NCBI RefSeq assembly: GCF_900110655.1
Contig: NZ_FOEQ01000016.1
Span: 1-64,000 of the forward strand
Length of the DNA: 64,000 nt
DNA from: Pseudomonas soli
Lineage (GTDB): Bacteria; Pseudomonadota; Gammaproteobacteria; Pseudomonadales; Pseudomonadaceae
Direction of reading: 5' to 3'
A program made the translations under genes and the position numbers. Shown one piece after another: positions 27,804 to 36,277 of this stretch (position 1 is its first letter; each line of letters opens with the position of its first letter). The notes beneath the pieces were generated by a model. The model ran no database searches, was not told the DNA's origin, and saw only the letters and a program-made list of their open reading frames with translations.

Positions 27804-28664
27804 ATGGCTTTGACTGTAAACACTAACACCACCTCTCTGGGCGTTCAGAAGAACCTGAACCGTGCTTCCGACGCACTGAGCACTTCGATGACCCGTCTGT
27901 CCTCCGGCCTGAAAATCAACAGCGCCAAAGACGACGCCGCCGGCCTGCAGATCGCTACCCGCATGACCTCGCAGATCCGTGGTCAGACCATGGCCATCAA
28001 AAACGCCAACGACGGTATCTCCATCGCCCAGACCGCTGAAGGCGCGATGCAAGAGCAGACCAACATTCTGCAGCGTATGCGCGAACTGGCACTGCAATCG
28101 CGTAACGACTCGAACAGCTCGCAAGACCGCGACGCACTGGACAAAGAGTTCCAGTCGATGCTGCAAGAGATCGACCGTATCGCTGACTCCACCCAGCTGA
28201 ACGGCAAGAACCTGCTGGACGGTACCGGCGGCCAGATGGTCTTCCAGGTTGGTTCGAACGTTGGCGCTGCCAACCAGATCACCATCAGCCTGAGTGCTGC
28301 GATGAAAACCACCGGTACTGGCGCAGCCCTGACTGCCCTGGCCGGCAAGAGCATCACCGGTGCCGACAGCTCCTCCGCTCAAGCTACCTTCAGCGCCGCT
28401 GTAAGCGCCATCGACGCCGCTCTGCAAGCGATCAACACCTCGCGTGCCGATCTGGGTGCTTCGCAGAACCGTCTGACCAGCACCATCAACAACCTGCAGA
28501 ACATCAACGAGAACGCCGAAGCCGCCCGTGGCCGTGTACAGGACACCGACTTCGCTGCTGAAACTGCCCAGCTGACCAAGCAGCAGACCCTGCAGCAGGC
28601 TTCGACCTCGGTTCTGGCCCAGGCCAACCAGCTGCCATCGGCAGTCCTGAAGCTGCTGGGCTAA
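27804..28664 (+). CDS. fliC: flagellin FliC
   Basis: FliC is the filament subunit. The N-terminal D0/D1 region (MALTVNTNTTSLGVQKNLNR, SSGLKINSAKDDAAGLQIA) and C-terminal D1/D0 region (ARGRVQDTDFAAETAQLTKQ to SAVLKLLG) are complete. The middle is short: at 286 residues this is a compact flagellin with little of domains D2/D3. The central surface-facing part (about 150-200) is rich in Ser and Thr (KTTGTGAALTALAGKSITGA, DSSSAQATFSAA) and offers O-glycosylation sites for the enzymes encoded upstream. It is transcribed from a FliA promoter and followed by a terminator. Confidence 0.98.
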   Translation: MALTVNTNTTSLGVQKNLNRASDALSTSMTRLSSGLKINSAKDDAAGLQIATRMTSQIRGQTMAIKNANDGISIAQTAEGAMQEQTNILQRMRELALQSRNDSNSSQDRDALDKEFQSMLQEIDRIADSTQLNGKNLLDGTGGQMVFQVGSNVGAANQITISLSAAMKTTGTGAALTALAGKSITGADSSSAQATFSAAVSAIDAALQAINTSRADLGASQNRLTSTINNLQNINENAEAARGRVQDTDFAAETAQLTKQQTLQQASTSVLAQANQLPSAVLKLLG

Positions 28665-28681
28665 TCTGCCTGATAGCTGAT

Positions 28682-28718
28682 GGCGGGGGAGTGCTCTCCA
28701 GGCGCTTCCCCGCCTTTT
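28682..28718 (+). terminator. intrinsic terminator after fliC
   Basis: GGCGGGG (28682-28688) pairs with CCCCGCC (28708-28714), followed by TTTT. It reduces read-through from the strongly expressed fliC into flaG. Confidence 0.8.
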
Positions 28719-28736
28719 CATTGTGAGGTGCTGGAC

Positions 28737-29114
28737 ATGGACATGAGCGTCAAGCTGAACCTGTCTTACCCGGCTGCGCGCACGGCCGAGCAGGTTGCTG
28801 AAAAACCGGTTGCGCGGTCGCCAGGCACTTCCGGTGACGGCGAGAAGCAGCAGGATCCGGGCAAGGTGCAGAGCGCCGACAAGGTACAGGCTGCAAATGA
28901 TGTCAAAGGCGCTGTCTCGGAGATCGAGAAGTTCCTGAAGGAAACGCGACGCAATCTGGAGTTCGTCACAGACGAAGAGTCCGGTAAGATCGTGGTCAAG
29001 GTCATTGCCAGTGAAACTGGTGAGTTGATTCGTCAGTTGCCCTCGGAAGAGGCCCTGCGGATCGCCCATAGCCTGAGCGATGTCAAAAGTATTCTGTTCG
29101 ACGCCAAGGTCTGA
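28737..29114 (+). CDS. flaG: flagellar protein FlaG
   Basis: FlaG proteins influence filament length in polarly flagellated bacteria. The 125-residue product has a variable, charged N-terminal half and the conserved FlaG C-terminal domain (LEFVTDEESGKIVVKVIASE, IRQLPSEEALRIAHSL). The ATG at 28737 is preferred over one at 28680 because GAGGTG lies 7 bases upstream, while the earlier start overlaps the fliC terminator. It sits between fliC and fliD as in other pseudomonads. Confidence 0.93.
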   Translation: MDMSVKLNLSYPAARTAEQVAEKPVARSPGTSGDGEKQQDPGKVQSADKVQAANDVKGAVSEIEKFLKETRRNLEFVTDEESGKIVVKVIASETGELIRQLPSEEALRIAHSLSDVKSILFDAKV

Positions 29115-29192
29115 TTGGCGGCGAGCGCAAATATGTGATTCAAGTCAGTCTTGCAGGAGCGGGGCTGGCCCATCGAAGAGAGGAGCGACAGC

Positions 29193-30596
29193 ATGGCAAG
29201 CCCGATTACTACCAACACGGGTGCGGGCTACGGGCTCGATATCAAGAACATCGTCAGCGTGTTGGTGAATGCCGACACCTCGGCCAAGGCCAACCAGATT
29301 GCTCGGCAGACGAGCAACAACTCCGCGATGATCTCCGGTATCGGTTCCCTGCGCAGCGCCTTGACGGCGTTCCAGGACGCCATGAAGAAGCTCAACGACA
29401 AGAACGCGCCTTCGTTCAATGCCTTCGCAGGCACTTCCGCTGACGAGAAAGTGGTCAAGATCAAGTCGAGCAACTCGGCGGTCGCAGGGACCTACGATAT
29501 CAAGGTCGACAAGTTGGCTACCGCCTCCAAGGTTGCCAGCAAGCAGTTCGCAGGTGGTGCCAGCACGGCGATCGGCGCCGGTGAGCTGACCATCAGTCAG
29601 AACGGCAAGGACTACAAGGTCAATGTCGCCAGCGGTGCCACGCTGCAGAGCGTGCGCGACCAGATCAACAAGGAAATGAGCTCCAACGGCATTACCGCCA
29701 ACATCATCAACGAGGCGGGCGGTTCGCGCCTGGTGTTCAGCTCTACCACGACCGGCAAGGGTAGCGACATCTCTGTCGGTGGTATTCCGGAGCTGGCCAT
29801 CAACGGTACTCAGCCCATCAGCGGAAGTGGTGCGGGTTACATCAGTGGTTTGGCCCAGGACGCGGAGTTCTCCATCGACGGGCTGGCACTGAAAAGCCCG
29901 AAGAATACCGTCGACCAGGCCATCAGTGGCCTGACGCTCGAGCTCACCGGTGTCTCCACGGGCGGTAATCCCACGAAGGCGACTGTTGCGCTGGACAACG
30001 AAGGCCTGAAGAAATCCGTGCAGTCGTTCGTCGATGCCTATAACACCCTGCAGAAGGCTGTTACTGCGCTGGTCACACCTGAGAAAGATGCCAATGGCAA
30101 CGTCAAGAGCCTTGGTCCGCTGACCAACGACCCGACTACCCGGTCGTTGCTGGGTGATGTGCGCAAGGTGCTGACGGAAGTGGGGGCAGGAGACAAGCTG
30201 ACCACGCTCAGTCAGTTGGGTATCAACACCCAGAAAGATGGCACCCTGGAGTTCAACAGCACCAAGTTCACCTCTGCATTGAACGACAAGAAGCTGGGTT
30301 CTGAGATCCAGGAGCTGTTCACGGGGACCAATGGTCTGTTCGAACGGATGAACAAGGCCATCGATCCATACAACTCGACCGGCGGCATGCTCGATTCCCG
30401 CAAGACGAACCTCGACAAGGCGGCCAAGAATCTGGAAAACCAGCAGGCGGCGCTGGATCGTCGCACCGAGTTGCTGACGGCATCGCTGACCAAGAAATTC
30501 TCCGCGCTCGACACCGCCCTGGCCAAGATGAAGAAGCAGGGCGAGCAGATCACCTCGATCTTCGAGGCCATGAATGCCCAGGCCAAGAAATCCTGA
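29193..30596 (+). CDS. fliD: flagellar filament cap protein FliD (HAP2)
   Basis: FliD caps the filament and helps exported flagellin fold into place. The 467-residue product has the conserved N-terminus (GAGYGLDIKNIVSVLVNADT) and C-terminal coiled coil (FSALDTALAKMKKQGEQITS, IFEAMNAQ). The ATG at 29193 follows AGGAG with 7-base spacing. It is 78 bases downstream of flaG and ends at a strong terminator. Confidence 0.96.
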   Translation: MASPITTNTGAGYGLDIKNIVSVLVNADTSAKANQIARQTSNNSAMISGIGSLRSALTAFQDAMKKLNDKNAPSFNAFAGTSADEKVVKIKSSNSAVAGTYDIKVDKLATASKVASKQFAGGASTAIGAGELTISQNGKDYKVNVASGATLQSVRDQINKEMSSNGITANIINEAGGSRLVFSSTTTGKGSDISVGGIPELAINGTQPISGSGAGYISGLAQDAEFSIDGLALKSPKNTVDQAISGLTLELTGVSTGGNPTKATVALDNEGLKKSVQSFVDAYNTLQKAVTALVTPEKDANGNVKSLGPLTNDPTTRSLLGDVRKVLTEVGAGDKLTTLSQLGINTQKDGTLEFNSTKFTSALNDKKLGSEIQELFTGTNGLFERMNKAIDPYNSTGGMLDSRKTNLDKAAKNLENQQAALDRRTELLTASLTKKFSALDTALAKMKKQGEQITSIFEAMNAQAKKS

Positions 30597-30611
30597 TCGA
30601 TCGAGCATGAC

Positions 30612-30655
30612 AAAAGCCCGGCGGCGCCACACAGGCGTGCCGGGCTTTGTCTTTT
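30612..30655 (+). terminator. intrinsic terminator after fliD
   Basis: AAAGCCCGGC...GCCGGGCTTT forms a long stem around a GGCGCC/GGCGT inner part, with TTTGTCTTTT after it. It separates fliD from fliS. Confidence 0.9.
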
Positions 30656-30660
30656 CTGGC

Positions 30661-30687
30661 TAAAGTTTTTTGACGTGGCGGCGATAC
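30661..30687 (+). promoter_or_regulatory. sigma28 (FliA) promoter candidate of fliST
   Basis: TAAA (30661-30664), exactly 15 bases, then GGCGATAC (30680-30687) resemble TAAA-N15-GCCGATAA with two changes in the -10. It lies directly after the fliD terminator and about 40 bases before fliS, so fliS and fliT have their own late promoter. Confidence 0.65.
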
Positions 30688-30727
30688 AAGAGGTATATGC
30701 ACCTTTTCGCTGCAACGAGGTAGATCC

Positions 30728-31123
30728 ATGAACCCGATGTTGGCCCTTCGGCAATACCAGAAAGTCAATGGCGCGGCACAGACTTCCGAGGCCAGTCCGC
30801 ACCGTCTGGTGCAAATGCTCATGCAGGGTGGTCTCGATCGCCTGGCCCAGGCCAAGGGCGCCATTGCCCGCAAGGATATCGCCCAAAAGGGCATCCTGAT
30901 CGGCAAGGCCATCGATATCATCGGGGGCCTGCGCGAAGGTCTCGACCTGGAAAACCATGCCGACAGCTTGGCCGACCTGGACAACCTGTACACCTACATG
31001 AGCCGTCGCCTGGTCGAGGCGAACGTCAAGAACGACCCCGAGATCATCGACGAAGTCGCGCGGCTGCTGATCACGGTCAAGGAAGGCTGGGATGCGATCG
31101 GCGAGCAGCTGCCGACGCCCTGA
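30728..31123 (+). CDS. fliS: flagellin export chaperone FliS
   Basis: FliS binds the C-terminal end of flagellin in the cytoplasm and prevents early polymerisation. The 131-residue, helix-rich product starts MNPMLALRQYQKVNGAAQTS, in line with the family's N-terminal YxxxxV...SP pattern, and contains HRLVQMLMQGGLDRL and DNLYTYMSRRLVEANVKND. It precedes fliT by 14 bases. Confidence 0.95.
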   Translation: MNPMLALRQYQKVNGAAQTSEASPHRLVQMLMQGGLDRLAQAKGAIARKDIAQKGILIGKAIDIIGGLREGLDLENHADSLADLDNLYTYMSRRLVEANVKNDPEIIDEVARLLITVKEGWDAIGEQLPTP

Positions 31124-31137
31124 AGCAGGAGGTTGTC

Positions 31138-31434
31138 ATGAGTGAGGTAATCGATCGTATCGACCAGACCCGCGAGTTGCTGCTGGCCGCCTTGGCCAGC
31201 CGTGATTGGGATGCGGTGGGCGAACTAGATCTTGAATGCCGTCTGTGTGTTGAAGACGTGCTGGCCGAGGCCTTGTCTAACGAGGATGAGGTTCGCGCAA
31301 GCCTGGAGCAGCTGCAGGGTGTCTATCGGCAGCTAATTGAAGTTGCAAGTGGCGAGCGTCAATCGGTAGTCGACGAGATGGCGAAGATCCGTCAGGCAGA
31401 AAACGCGACAAAGGTATACCATTTGTTCACCTGA
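31138..31434 (+). CDS. fliT: FliT-like flagellar chaperone
   Basis: The 98-residue, acidic, all-helical product lies directly after fliS, where the FliD chaperone FliT is expected. Sequence conservation in this family is low, so the call rests mainly on size, predicted helices (LLLAALASRDWDAVGELDLE) and position. It ends about 165 bases before fleQ. That gap shows no clear terminator. Confidence 0.75.
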   Translation: MSEVIDRIDQTRELLLAALASRDWDAVGELDLECRLCVEDVLAEALSNEDEVRASLEQLQGVYRQLIEVASGERQSVVDEMAKIRQAENATKVYHLFT

Positions 31435-31600
31435 CCACAGGTGACACAAAAATCAGCGCGCCATAAATTTGACTGTGTGCCGTTTTTTGACTTTACTAGT
31501 GGCTGTTTTCGAAATTCAGACGTCCGAACACTGACCATTCAGTCGGAATGATGTCGTGCACGCCTTCGGGCGCCGATATGACTAGGGAAGTTGCTATTGC

Positions 31601-33076
31601 ATGTGGCGTGAAACCAAGATTCTCCTGATCGATGACGACAGCGAACGCCGCCGCGATCTGGCGGTGGTCCTGAATTTTCTCGGCGAAGAAAACCTGTCCT
31701 GCTCCAGCGACGACTGGCAGCAGGTGGTCGAGGGTTTGTCTTCCAGCCGTGAAGTGCTGTGTGTCCTCATCGGTACCGTAAATGCCCCGGCCAGCGTGCT
31801 GGGGCTCCTTAAGACAGTGGCCGGGTGGGATGAGTTCCTTCCGGTTCTGCTTCTGGGTGAAATTTCTTCTGCGGACTTCCCCGAGGACCTGCGCCGTCGT
31901 GTGCTGTCCAACCTCGAGATGCCGCCGAGCTACAGCCAGTTGCTCGACTCCCTGCACCGTGCCCAGGTCTATCGCGAGATGTACGACCAGGCCCGCGAGC
32001 GCGGTCGTCAGCGCGAGCCCAATCTGTTCCGCAGCCTGGTGGGTACCAGTCGTGCCATCCAGCATGTGCGGCAGATGATGCAGCAGGTCGCTGACACCGA
32101 TGCCAGTGTGCTGATCCTTGGCGAGTCCGGCACCGGCAAGGAAGTGGTGGCGCGCAACCTGCACTACCACTCCAAGCGCCGCGAGGCACCCTTCGTCCCG
32201 GTCAACTGCGGGGCGATCCCGGCGGAGTTGCTCGAAAGCGAATTGTTCGGTCACGAGAAGGGCGCCTTTACTGGCGCGATAACCAGCCGTGCCGGGCGTT
32301 TCGAGCTGGCCAACGGCGGTACGTTGTTCCTCGACGAGATCGGCGACATGCCGCTGCCGATGCAGGTCAAGCTGCTGCGCGTACTGCAGGAGCGCACCTT
32401 CGAGCGGGTCGGCAGCAACAAGACCCAGAGCATCGATGTGCGCATCATCGCTGCGACGCACAAGAACCTCGAGACCATGATCGAGGACGGGACCTTCCGC
32501 GAAGATTTGTATTACCGGCTGAACGTGTTCCCTATCGAGATGGCGCCGTTGCGTGAGCGGGTGGAAGATATCCCGCTGCTGATGAACGAGCTGATCTCGC
32601 GCATGGAGCACGAGAAGCGCGGTTCGATCCGCTTCAACTCCGCGTCGATCATGTCGTTGTGCCGCCACGGCTGGCCGGGCAACGTTCGCGAGCTGGCCAA
32701 CCTGGTGGAGCGCATGGCGATCATGCATCCGTACGGGGTGATCGGTGTGGCGGAGCTGCCGAAGAAGTTCCGCTACGTCGATGATGAAGACGAGCAACTG
32801 GTGGACAGCCTGCGCTCCGACCTGGAAGAGCGCGTGGCGATCAACGGCCATGCGCCGAATTTCGCCAACCACGCCATGCTGCCGCCGGAAGGTTTGGACC
32901 TTAAGGACTACCTCGGCAGCCTGGAGCAAGGCCTGATCCAGCAGGCGCTGGATGATGCCAATGGCATCGTTGCGCGTGCTGCAGAGCGTCTGCGTATCCG
33001 TCGGACCACGCTGGTCGAGAAGATGCGCAAGTACGGCATGAGCCGGCAAGGTGGCGAGGACCAGGCCGACGAGTGA
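31601..33076 (+). CDS. fleQ: flagellar master transcriptional activator FleQ
   Basis: FleQ is a sigma54-dependent enhancer-binding protein that starts the flagellar hierarchy and also controls exopolysaccharide genes in response to c-di-GMP. The 491-residue product has an atypical receiver-like domain (about 1-125), an AAA+ domain with Walker A GESGTGKE (174-181), the sigma54-contact loop GAFTGA and Walker [10 protein letters not shown], and a Fis-type helix-turn-helix at the end ([20 protein letters not shown]). The residues known to bind c-di-GMP in P. aeruginosa are present at the same numbers: LFRS (142-145) and Arg185-Asn186. FleN, encoded at 55862, is its known antagonist. Confidence 0.98.
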   Translation: MWRETKILLIDDDSERRRDLAVVLNFLGEENLSCSSDDWQQVVEGLSSSREVLCVLIGTVNAPASVLGLLKTVAGWDEFLPVLLLGEISSADFPEDLRRRVLSNLEMPPSYSQLLDSLHRAQVYREMYDQARERGRQREPNLFRSLVGTSRAIQHVRQMMQQVADTDASVLILGESGTGKEVVARNLHYHSKRREAPFVPVNCGAIPAELLESELFGHEKGAFTGAITSRAGRFELANGGTLFLDEIGDMPLPMQVKLLRVLQERTFERVGSNKTQSIDVRIIAATHKNLETMIEDGTFREDLYYRLNVFPIEMAPLRERVEDIPLLMNELISRMEHEKRGSIRFNSASIMSLCRHGWPGNVRELANLVERMAIMHPYGVIGVAELPKKFRYVDDEDEQLVDSLRSDLEERVAINGHAPNFANHAMLPPEGLDLKDYLGSLEQGLIQQALDDANGIVARAAERLRIRRTTLVEKMRKYGMSRQGGEDQADE

Positions 33077-33084
33077 CGTTTGCT

Positions 33085-33113
33085 CGCCCGGGGTCGCGAT
33101 GCGGCCCCGGGCG
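33085..33113 (+). terminator. hairpin after fleQ
   Basis: CGCCCGGGG (33085-33093) and CCCCGGGCG (33105-33113) form a perfect 9-bp stem. Only TT follows, so termination is likely but not certain. Confidence 0.55.
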
Positions 33114-33160
33114 TTGACGTCGATCAGCGTGCAATGCTGCCTGGTGTCATTGTCCCCATC

Positions 33161-33179
33161 TTCGGCACGGCTATTGCTA
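33161..33179 (+). promoter_or_regulatory. sigma54 promoter of fleSR
   Basis: TTCGGCACGGCTATTGCTA has GG and GC exactly 10 bases apart. The predicted start is near 33189, about 40 bases before fleS. fleSR is a known FleQ/RpoN target in Pseudomonas. Confidence 0.78.
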
Positions 33180-33231
33180 CACCGCAGGCAACATACCGTT
33201 TTTATGACGGTCAGCCATGCGAGAGAGCACG

Positions 33232-34449
33232 ATGCCCCAGGCCGCCCACCGTTCCCCAGCCCCCGATTCGCGAGGGCACACCCCGCTTGAGCAGGAGAGC
33301 CGGCAGGGTCTTGAGCAGGCGTTCGCCCTGTTCGATCAGGTCTCCAGCCAGTTGAGCCACTCCTACAGCATGCTTGAGTCGCGGGTCAGCGAGCTCAAGG
33401 GCGAGTTGGCAGTGGTCAGTGCCCAGCGCATGGCCGAGCTGGACGAGAAAGAGCGCCTGGCCAACCGTCTGCAGAACTTGCTCGATCTGCTGCCTGGCGG
33501 GGTGATCGTCATCGATGGTGAGGGCTGTGTGCGCGAGGCGAATCCGGCGGCTCGCGAGCTGCTGGGTGAACCTTTGACCGGGCTGCTGTGGCGCCAGGTG
33601 ATTGCGCGCAGTTTCGCGCCGCGCGAGGACGACGGTCATGAGGTTTCCTTGCGTGACGGGCGTCGTTTGTCCATTGCCACCCGCTCTCTGGATGCCGAGC
33701 CCGGGCAGTTGGTGCTGCTCAATGACCTGACCGAAACGCGTCGCCTTCAGGGCCAGTTGGCGCGACACGAGCGTCTGTCTTCGTTGGGGCGCATGGTTGC
33801 CTCCCTCGCGCATCAGATTCGCACGCCCTTGTCGGCCGCGATGCTCTATGCCAGCCACTTGGCGGACCCGGAGCAGGCGTTGGCCTGCGACACGCGCCTG
33901 CGTTTTGCCGGCAATCTCAAGGAACGCCTGCACGAACTGGAGCATCAGGTTCGCGACATGCTGGTGTTCGCCCGTGGCGAGCTGCCACTCAATGATCGAG
34001 TCAGCCCCAAGGGGTTGTTCCAGGCCTTGCAGCAAGCCGCTCACTCCCATGTGCAGGGGCATGCGGTGCGCTGGCAATGTGATACCCATCTGGGAGAACT
34101 GCTGTGCAACCGCGATACGCTGGTGGGTGCATTGCTCAACCTGATCGAAAATGCCGTGCAGGCCGGTGGCGAGTCGGCGCGTTTGAAGATTCATCTGCTG
34201 CGCCGCGAAAACGCTGTGCACCTGTGTGTCAGCGATGCAGGCAGTGGTATCGATAGCCAGTTGTTGGCGCGTTTGGGGGAGCCGTTTTTGACCACCAAGT
34301 CCACGGGTACCGGGCTGGGGGTGGCTGTGGTCCAGGCAGTGGTGCGGGCGCACCGCGGTACGCTGCGCCTGCGTTCCCGGGTGGGGCGCGGTACATGCGC
34401 CACCGTGGAGCTGCCATTGATCGGTGTTCAGGAGGAGGCGGGGCAATGA
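33232..34449 (+). CDS. fleS: flagellar sensor histidine kinase FleS
   Basis: FleS phosphorylates FleR. The 405-residue soluble protein has a PAS-like domain (about 80-165: LPGGVIVIDGEGCVREANPA), a HisKA region with the H box SLAHQIRTPL (His194), and a HATPase domain with N and G boxes (NLIENAVQAGGES, DAGSGID, TGLGVAVVQAVVRAHRG). No membrane segments are seen, as expected. The ATG at 33232 is preferred to one at 33217 on length and on the AGAGAG upstream. Its stop overlaps the fleR start (ATGA). Confidence 0.95.
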   Translation: MPQAAHRSPAPDSRGHTPLEQESRQGLEQAFALFDQVSSQLSHSYSMLESRVSELKGELAVVSAQRMAELDEKERLANRLQNLLDLLPGGVIVIDGEGCVREANPAARELLGEPLTGLLWRQVIARSFAPREDDGHEVSLRDGRRLSIATRSLDAEPGQLVLLNDLTETRRLQGQLARHERLSSLGRMVASLAHQIRTPLSAAMLYASHLADPEQALACDTRLRFAGNLKERLHELEHQVRDMLVFARGELPLNDRVSPKGLFQALQQAAHSHVQGHAVRWQCDTHLGELLCNRDTLVGALLNLIENAVQAGGESARLKIHLLRRENAVHLCVSDAGSGIDSQLLARLGEPFLTTKSTGTGLGVAVVQAVVRAHRGTLRLRSRVGRGTCATVELPLIGVQEEAGQ

Positions 34450-35822
34450 CGATGAAGGTGCTGCTGGTCGAGGATGACCGAGTCCTGCGCCAGGCGCTGG
34501 CCGACACCCTGGAGATCGGCGGCCTCGCTCACCGTGCAGTTGGTAGTGCTGAGGAAGCGTTGCGGGCGGTCGCAGAGGAATCCTTTGCGCTGGTAGTCAG
34601 TGATGTGAACATGCCTGGCATGGATGGCCACGAGCTGCTGGCACAATTACGCCGTCACCACCCGCACTTGCCGGTGCTGCTGATGACGGCTCACGCGGCT
34701 GTGGAGCGTGCGGTGGAAGCCATGCGCCAGGGAGCGGTCGACTATCTGGTAAAACCATTCGAACCCAAGGCCTTGCTCGACCTGGTGGCACGCCATGCTG
34801 TCGGTGGCGGTGCCGTGGGTGACGAAGCGGGGCCTGTTGCCTGTGAGCCTGCCAGTCGGCAACTGCTGGAGCTGGCTGTAAGGGTTGCGCAAAGCGACTC
34901 GACGGTGTTGATTTCCGGCGAGTCGGGCACGGGCAAGGAAGTGCTGGCGCGATTCATACATCAGCAGTCGCGCCGAGCCGGGCAGGCGTTCGTGGCGATC
35001 AACTGCGCGGCGATTCCTGACAACATGCTCGAAGCCACGCTTTTCGGCCATGAGAAGGGTGCCTTTACCGGGGCCATCGCCGCGCAGGCTGGCAAGTTCG
35101 AGCAGGCGGACGGCGGTACCTTGCTGCTCGATGAGATCTCTGAAATGCCGCTGGGGCTGCAGGCCAAGTTGCTGCGTGTGCTGCAGGAGCGTGAGGTGGA
35201 GCGGGTAGGCGGGCGCAAGCCGGTGGTGCTGGATATTCGCGTGTTGGCTACCACCAACCGCGATCTGGCGGAGGAGGTTGCTGCCGGCCGCTTCCGGGAG
35301 GACCTGTACTACCGCCTATCGGTATTCCCCATGGCTTGGCGTGCATTGCGTGATCGGCCGGCCGACATCGTGCCGCTCGCAGAGCGTTTGCTGGCACGTC
35401 ATGTCAGCAAGATGCACCACGCTCAGGTCAAGCTATCCGCTGAGGCGCGGGCGTGCCTGCAGGCTTACGCCTGGCCTGGCAACGTCCGCGAGTTGGATAA
35501 TGCGCTGCAGAGGGCGTTGATCCTGCAGCAGGGCGGAGTGATCGAGGCGGCGGATTTTTGTCTGGCTGGCGCCATTCCATTGTCGGCATCCAAAGTGGCC
35601 ACTATTGAGCCGGTATTTGCGGATTCTGGGGGTGAGGCCGGTGGGCTGGGTGATGACATGCGTCGCCACGAATACCAGATGATCATCGACACCTTGCGTG
35701 CCGAGCGCGGTCGTCGCAAGGAGGCGGCCGATCGTCTGGGGATCAGCCCTAGAACCCTGCGTTACAAGCTTGCGCAGATGCGTGATGCCGGGTTCGATGT
35801 CGAGGCCAGTCTGTTCGGCTGA
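34446..35822 (+). CDS. fleR: flagellar response regulator FleR (sigma54 activator)
   Basis: FleR, phosphorylated by FleS, activates the mid-level flagellar genes with sigma54. The 458-residue product has a receiver domain with the phosphoacceptor Asp53 (VVSDVNMPGMDG) and Lys104 in VKPFEP. Its AAA+ domain carries Walker A GESGTGKE (159-166) and GAFTGA (206-211), and a Fis-type helix-turn-helix ends the protein (KEAADRLGISPRTLRYKLAQ). The start ATG overlaps the fleS stop, so translation is coupled. Likely targets in this window are the flgF promoter and possibly the island promoter. Confidence 0.97.
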   Translation: MTMKVLLVEDDRVLRQALADTLEIGGLAHRAVGSAEEALRAVAEESFALVVSDVNMPGMDGHELLAQLRRHHPHLPVLLMTAHAAVERAVEAMRQGAVDYLVKPFEPKALLDLVARHAVGGGAVGDEAGPVACEPASRQLLELAVRVAQSDSTVLISGESGTGKEVLARFIHQQSRRAGQAFVAINCAAIPDNMLEATLFGHEKGAFTGAIAAQAGKFEQADGGTLLLDEISEMPLGLQAKLLRVLQEREVERVGGRKPVVLDIRVLATTNRDLAEEVAAGRFREDLYYRLSVFPMAWRALRDRPADIVPLAERLLARHVSKMHHAQVKLSAEARACLQAYAWPGNVRELDNALQRALILQQGGVIEAADFCLAGAIPLSASKVATIEPVFADSGGEAGGLGDDMRRHEYQMIIDTLRAERGRRKEAADRLGISPRTLRYKLAQMRDAGFDVEASLFG

Positions 35823-35850
35823 TACGTCCTTTTGAATGTTTTCTGAGTGG

Positions 35851-35867
35851 CTGGCACTTCTCTTGCT
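35851..35867 (+). promoter_or_regulatory. sigma54 promoter of fliE operon
   Basis: CTGGCACTTCTCTTGCT is close to the ideal TGGCAC-N5-TTGC. The predicted start is near 35878, about 50 bases before fliE. Confidence 0.9.
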
Positions 35868-35929
35868 AGCTCCATCACTATTCGCTGCATGAGTGTCAAA
35901 AAAAGTGCGGCCGCCGGAGAGAGAAGTCC

Positions 35930-36262
35930 ATGACCCAAGGTGTTGAATTCAATCGTCTGATGTTGGACATGCGCGCCATGCAGGCCGATGCCATGTCCCT
36001 GCCCAAGGTTGGCGCCGCGCCTGAGCTCGCGCCTGGGCAGAGCAGCTTTGCCGATATGCTCGGCCAGGCCATTGGCAAGGTGAATGAGGTTCAGCAGGCA
36101 TCCAGCCAATTGTCCAGCGCTTTCGAAATTGGCAAGAGTGGTGTTGACCTGACTGACGTGATGATCGCCTCGCAAAAGGCTTCCGTGTCGTTCCAGGCAC
36201 TTACCCAGGTTCGTAACAAGCTGGTGCAAGCGTACCAGGACATCATGCAGATGCCGGTATAA
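35930..36262 (+). CDS. fliE: flagellar hook-basal body protein FliE
   Basis: FliE connects the MS ring to the proximal rod. The 110-residue product has the family's C-terminal pattern ([37 protein letters not shown]). GGAGAG precedes the ATG. It leads the fliEFGHIJ operon behind a near-consensus sigma54 promoter. Confidence 0.96.
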   Translation: MTQGVEFNRLMLDMRAMQADAMSLPKVGAAPELAPGQSSFADMLGQAIGKVNEVQQASSQLSSAFEIGKSGVDLTDVMIASQKASVSFQALTQVRNKLVQAYQDIMQMPV

Positions 36263-36277
36263 GGGCGAGAGTGAGTC

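Noticed and set aside
28681-28696. Sigma54-like site before flaG
   Set aside because: GG and the next GC are not 10 bases apart, and the sequence is part of the fliC terminator stem.
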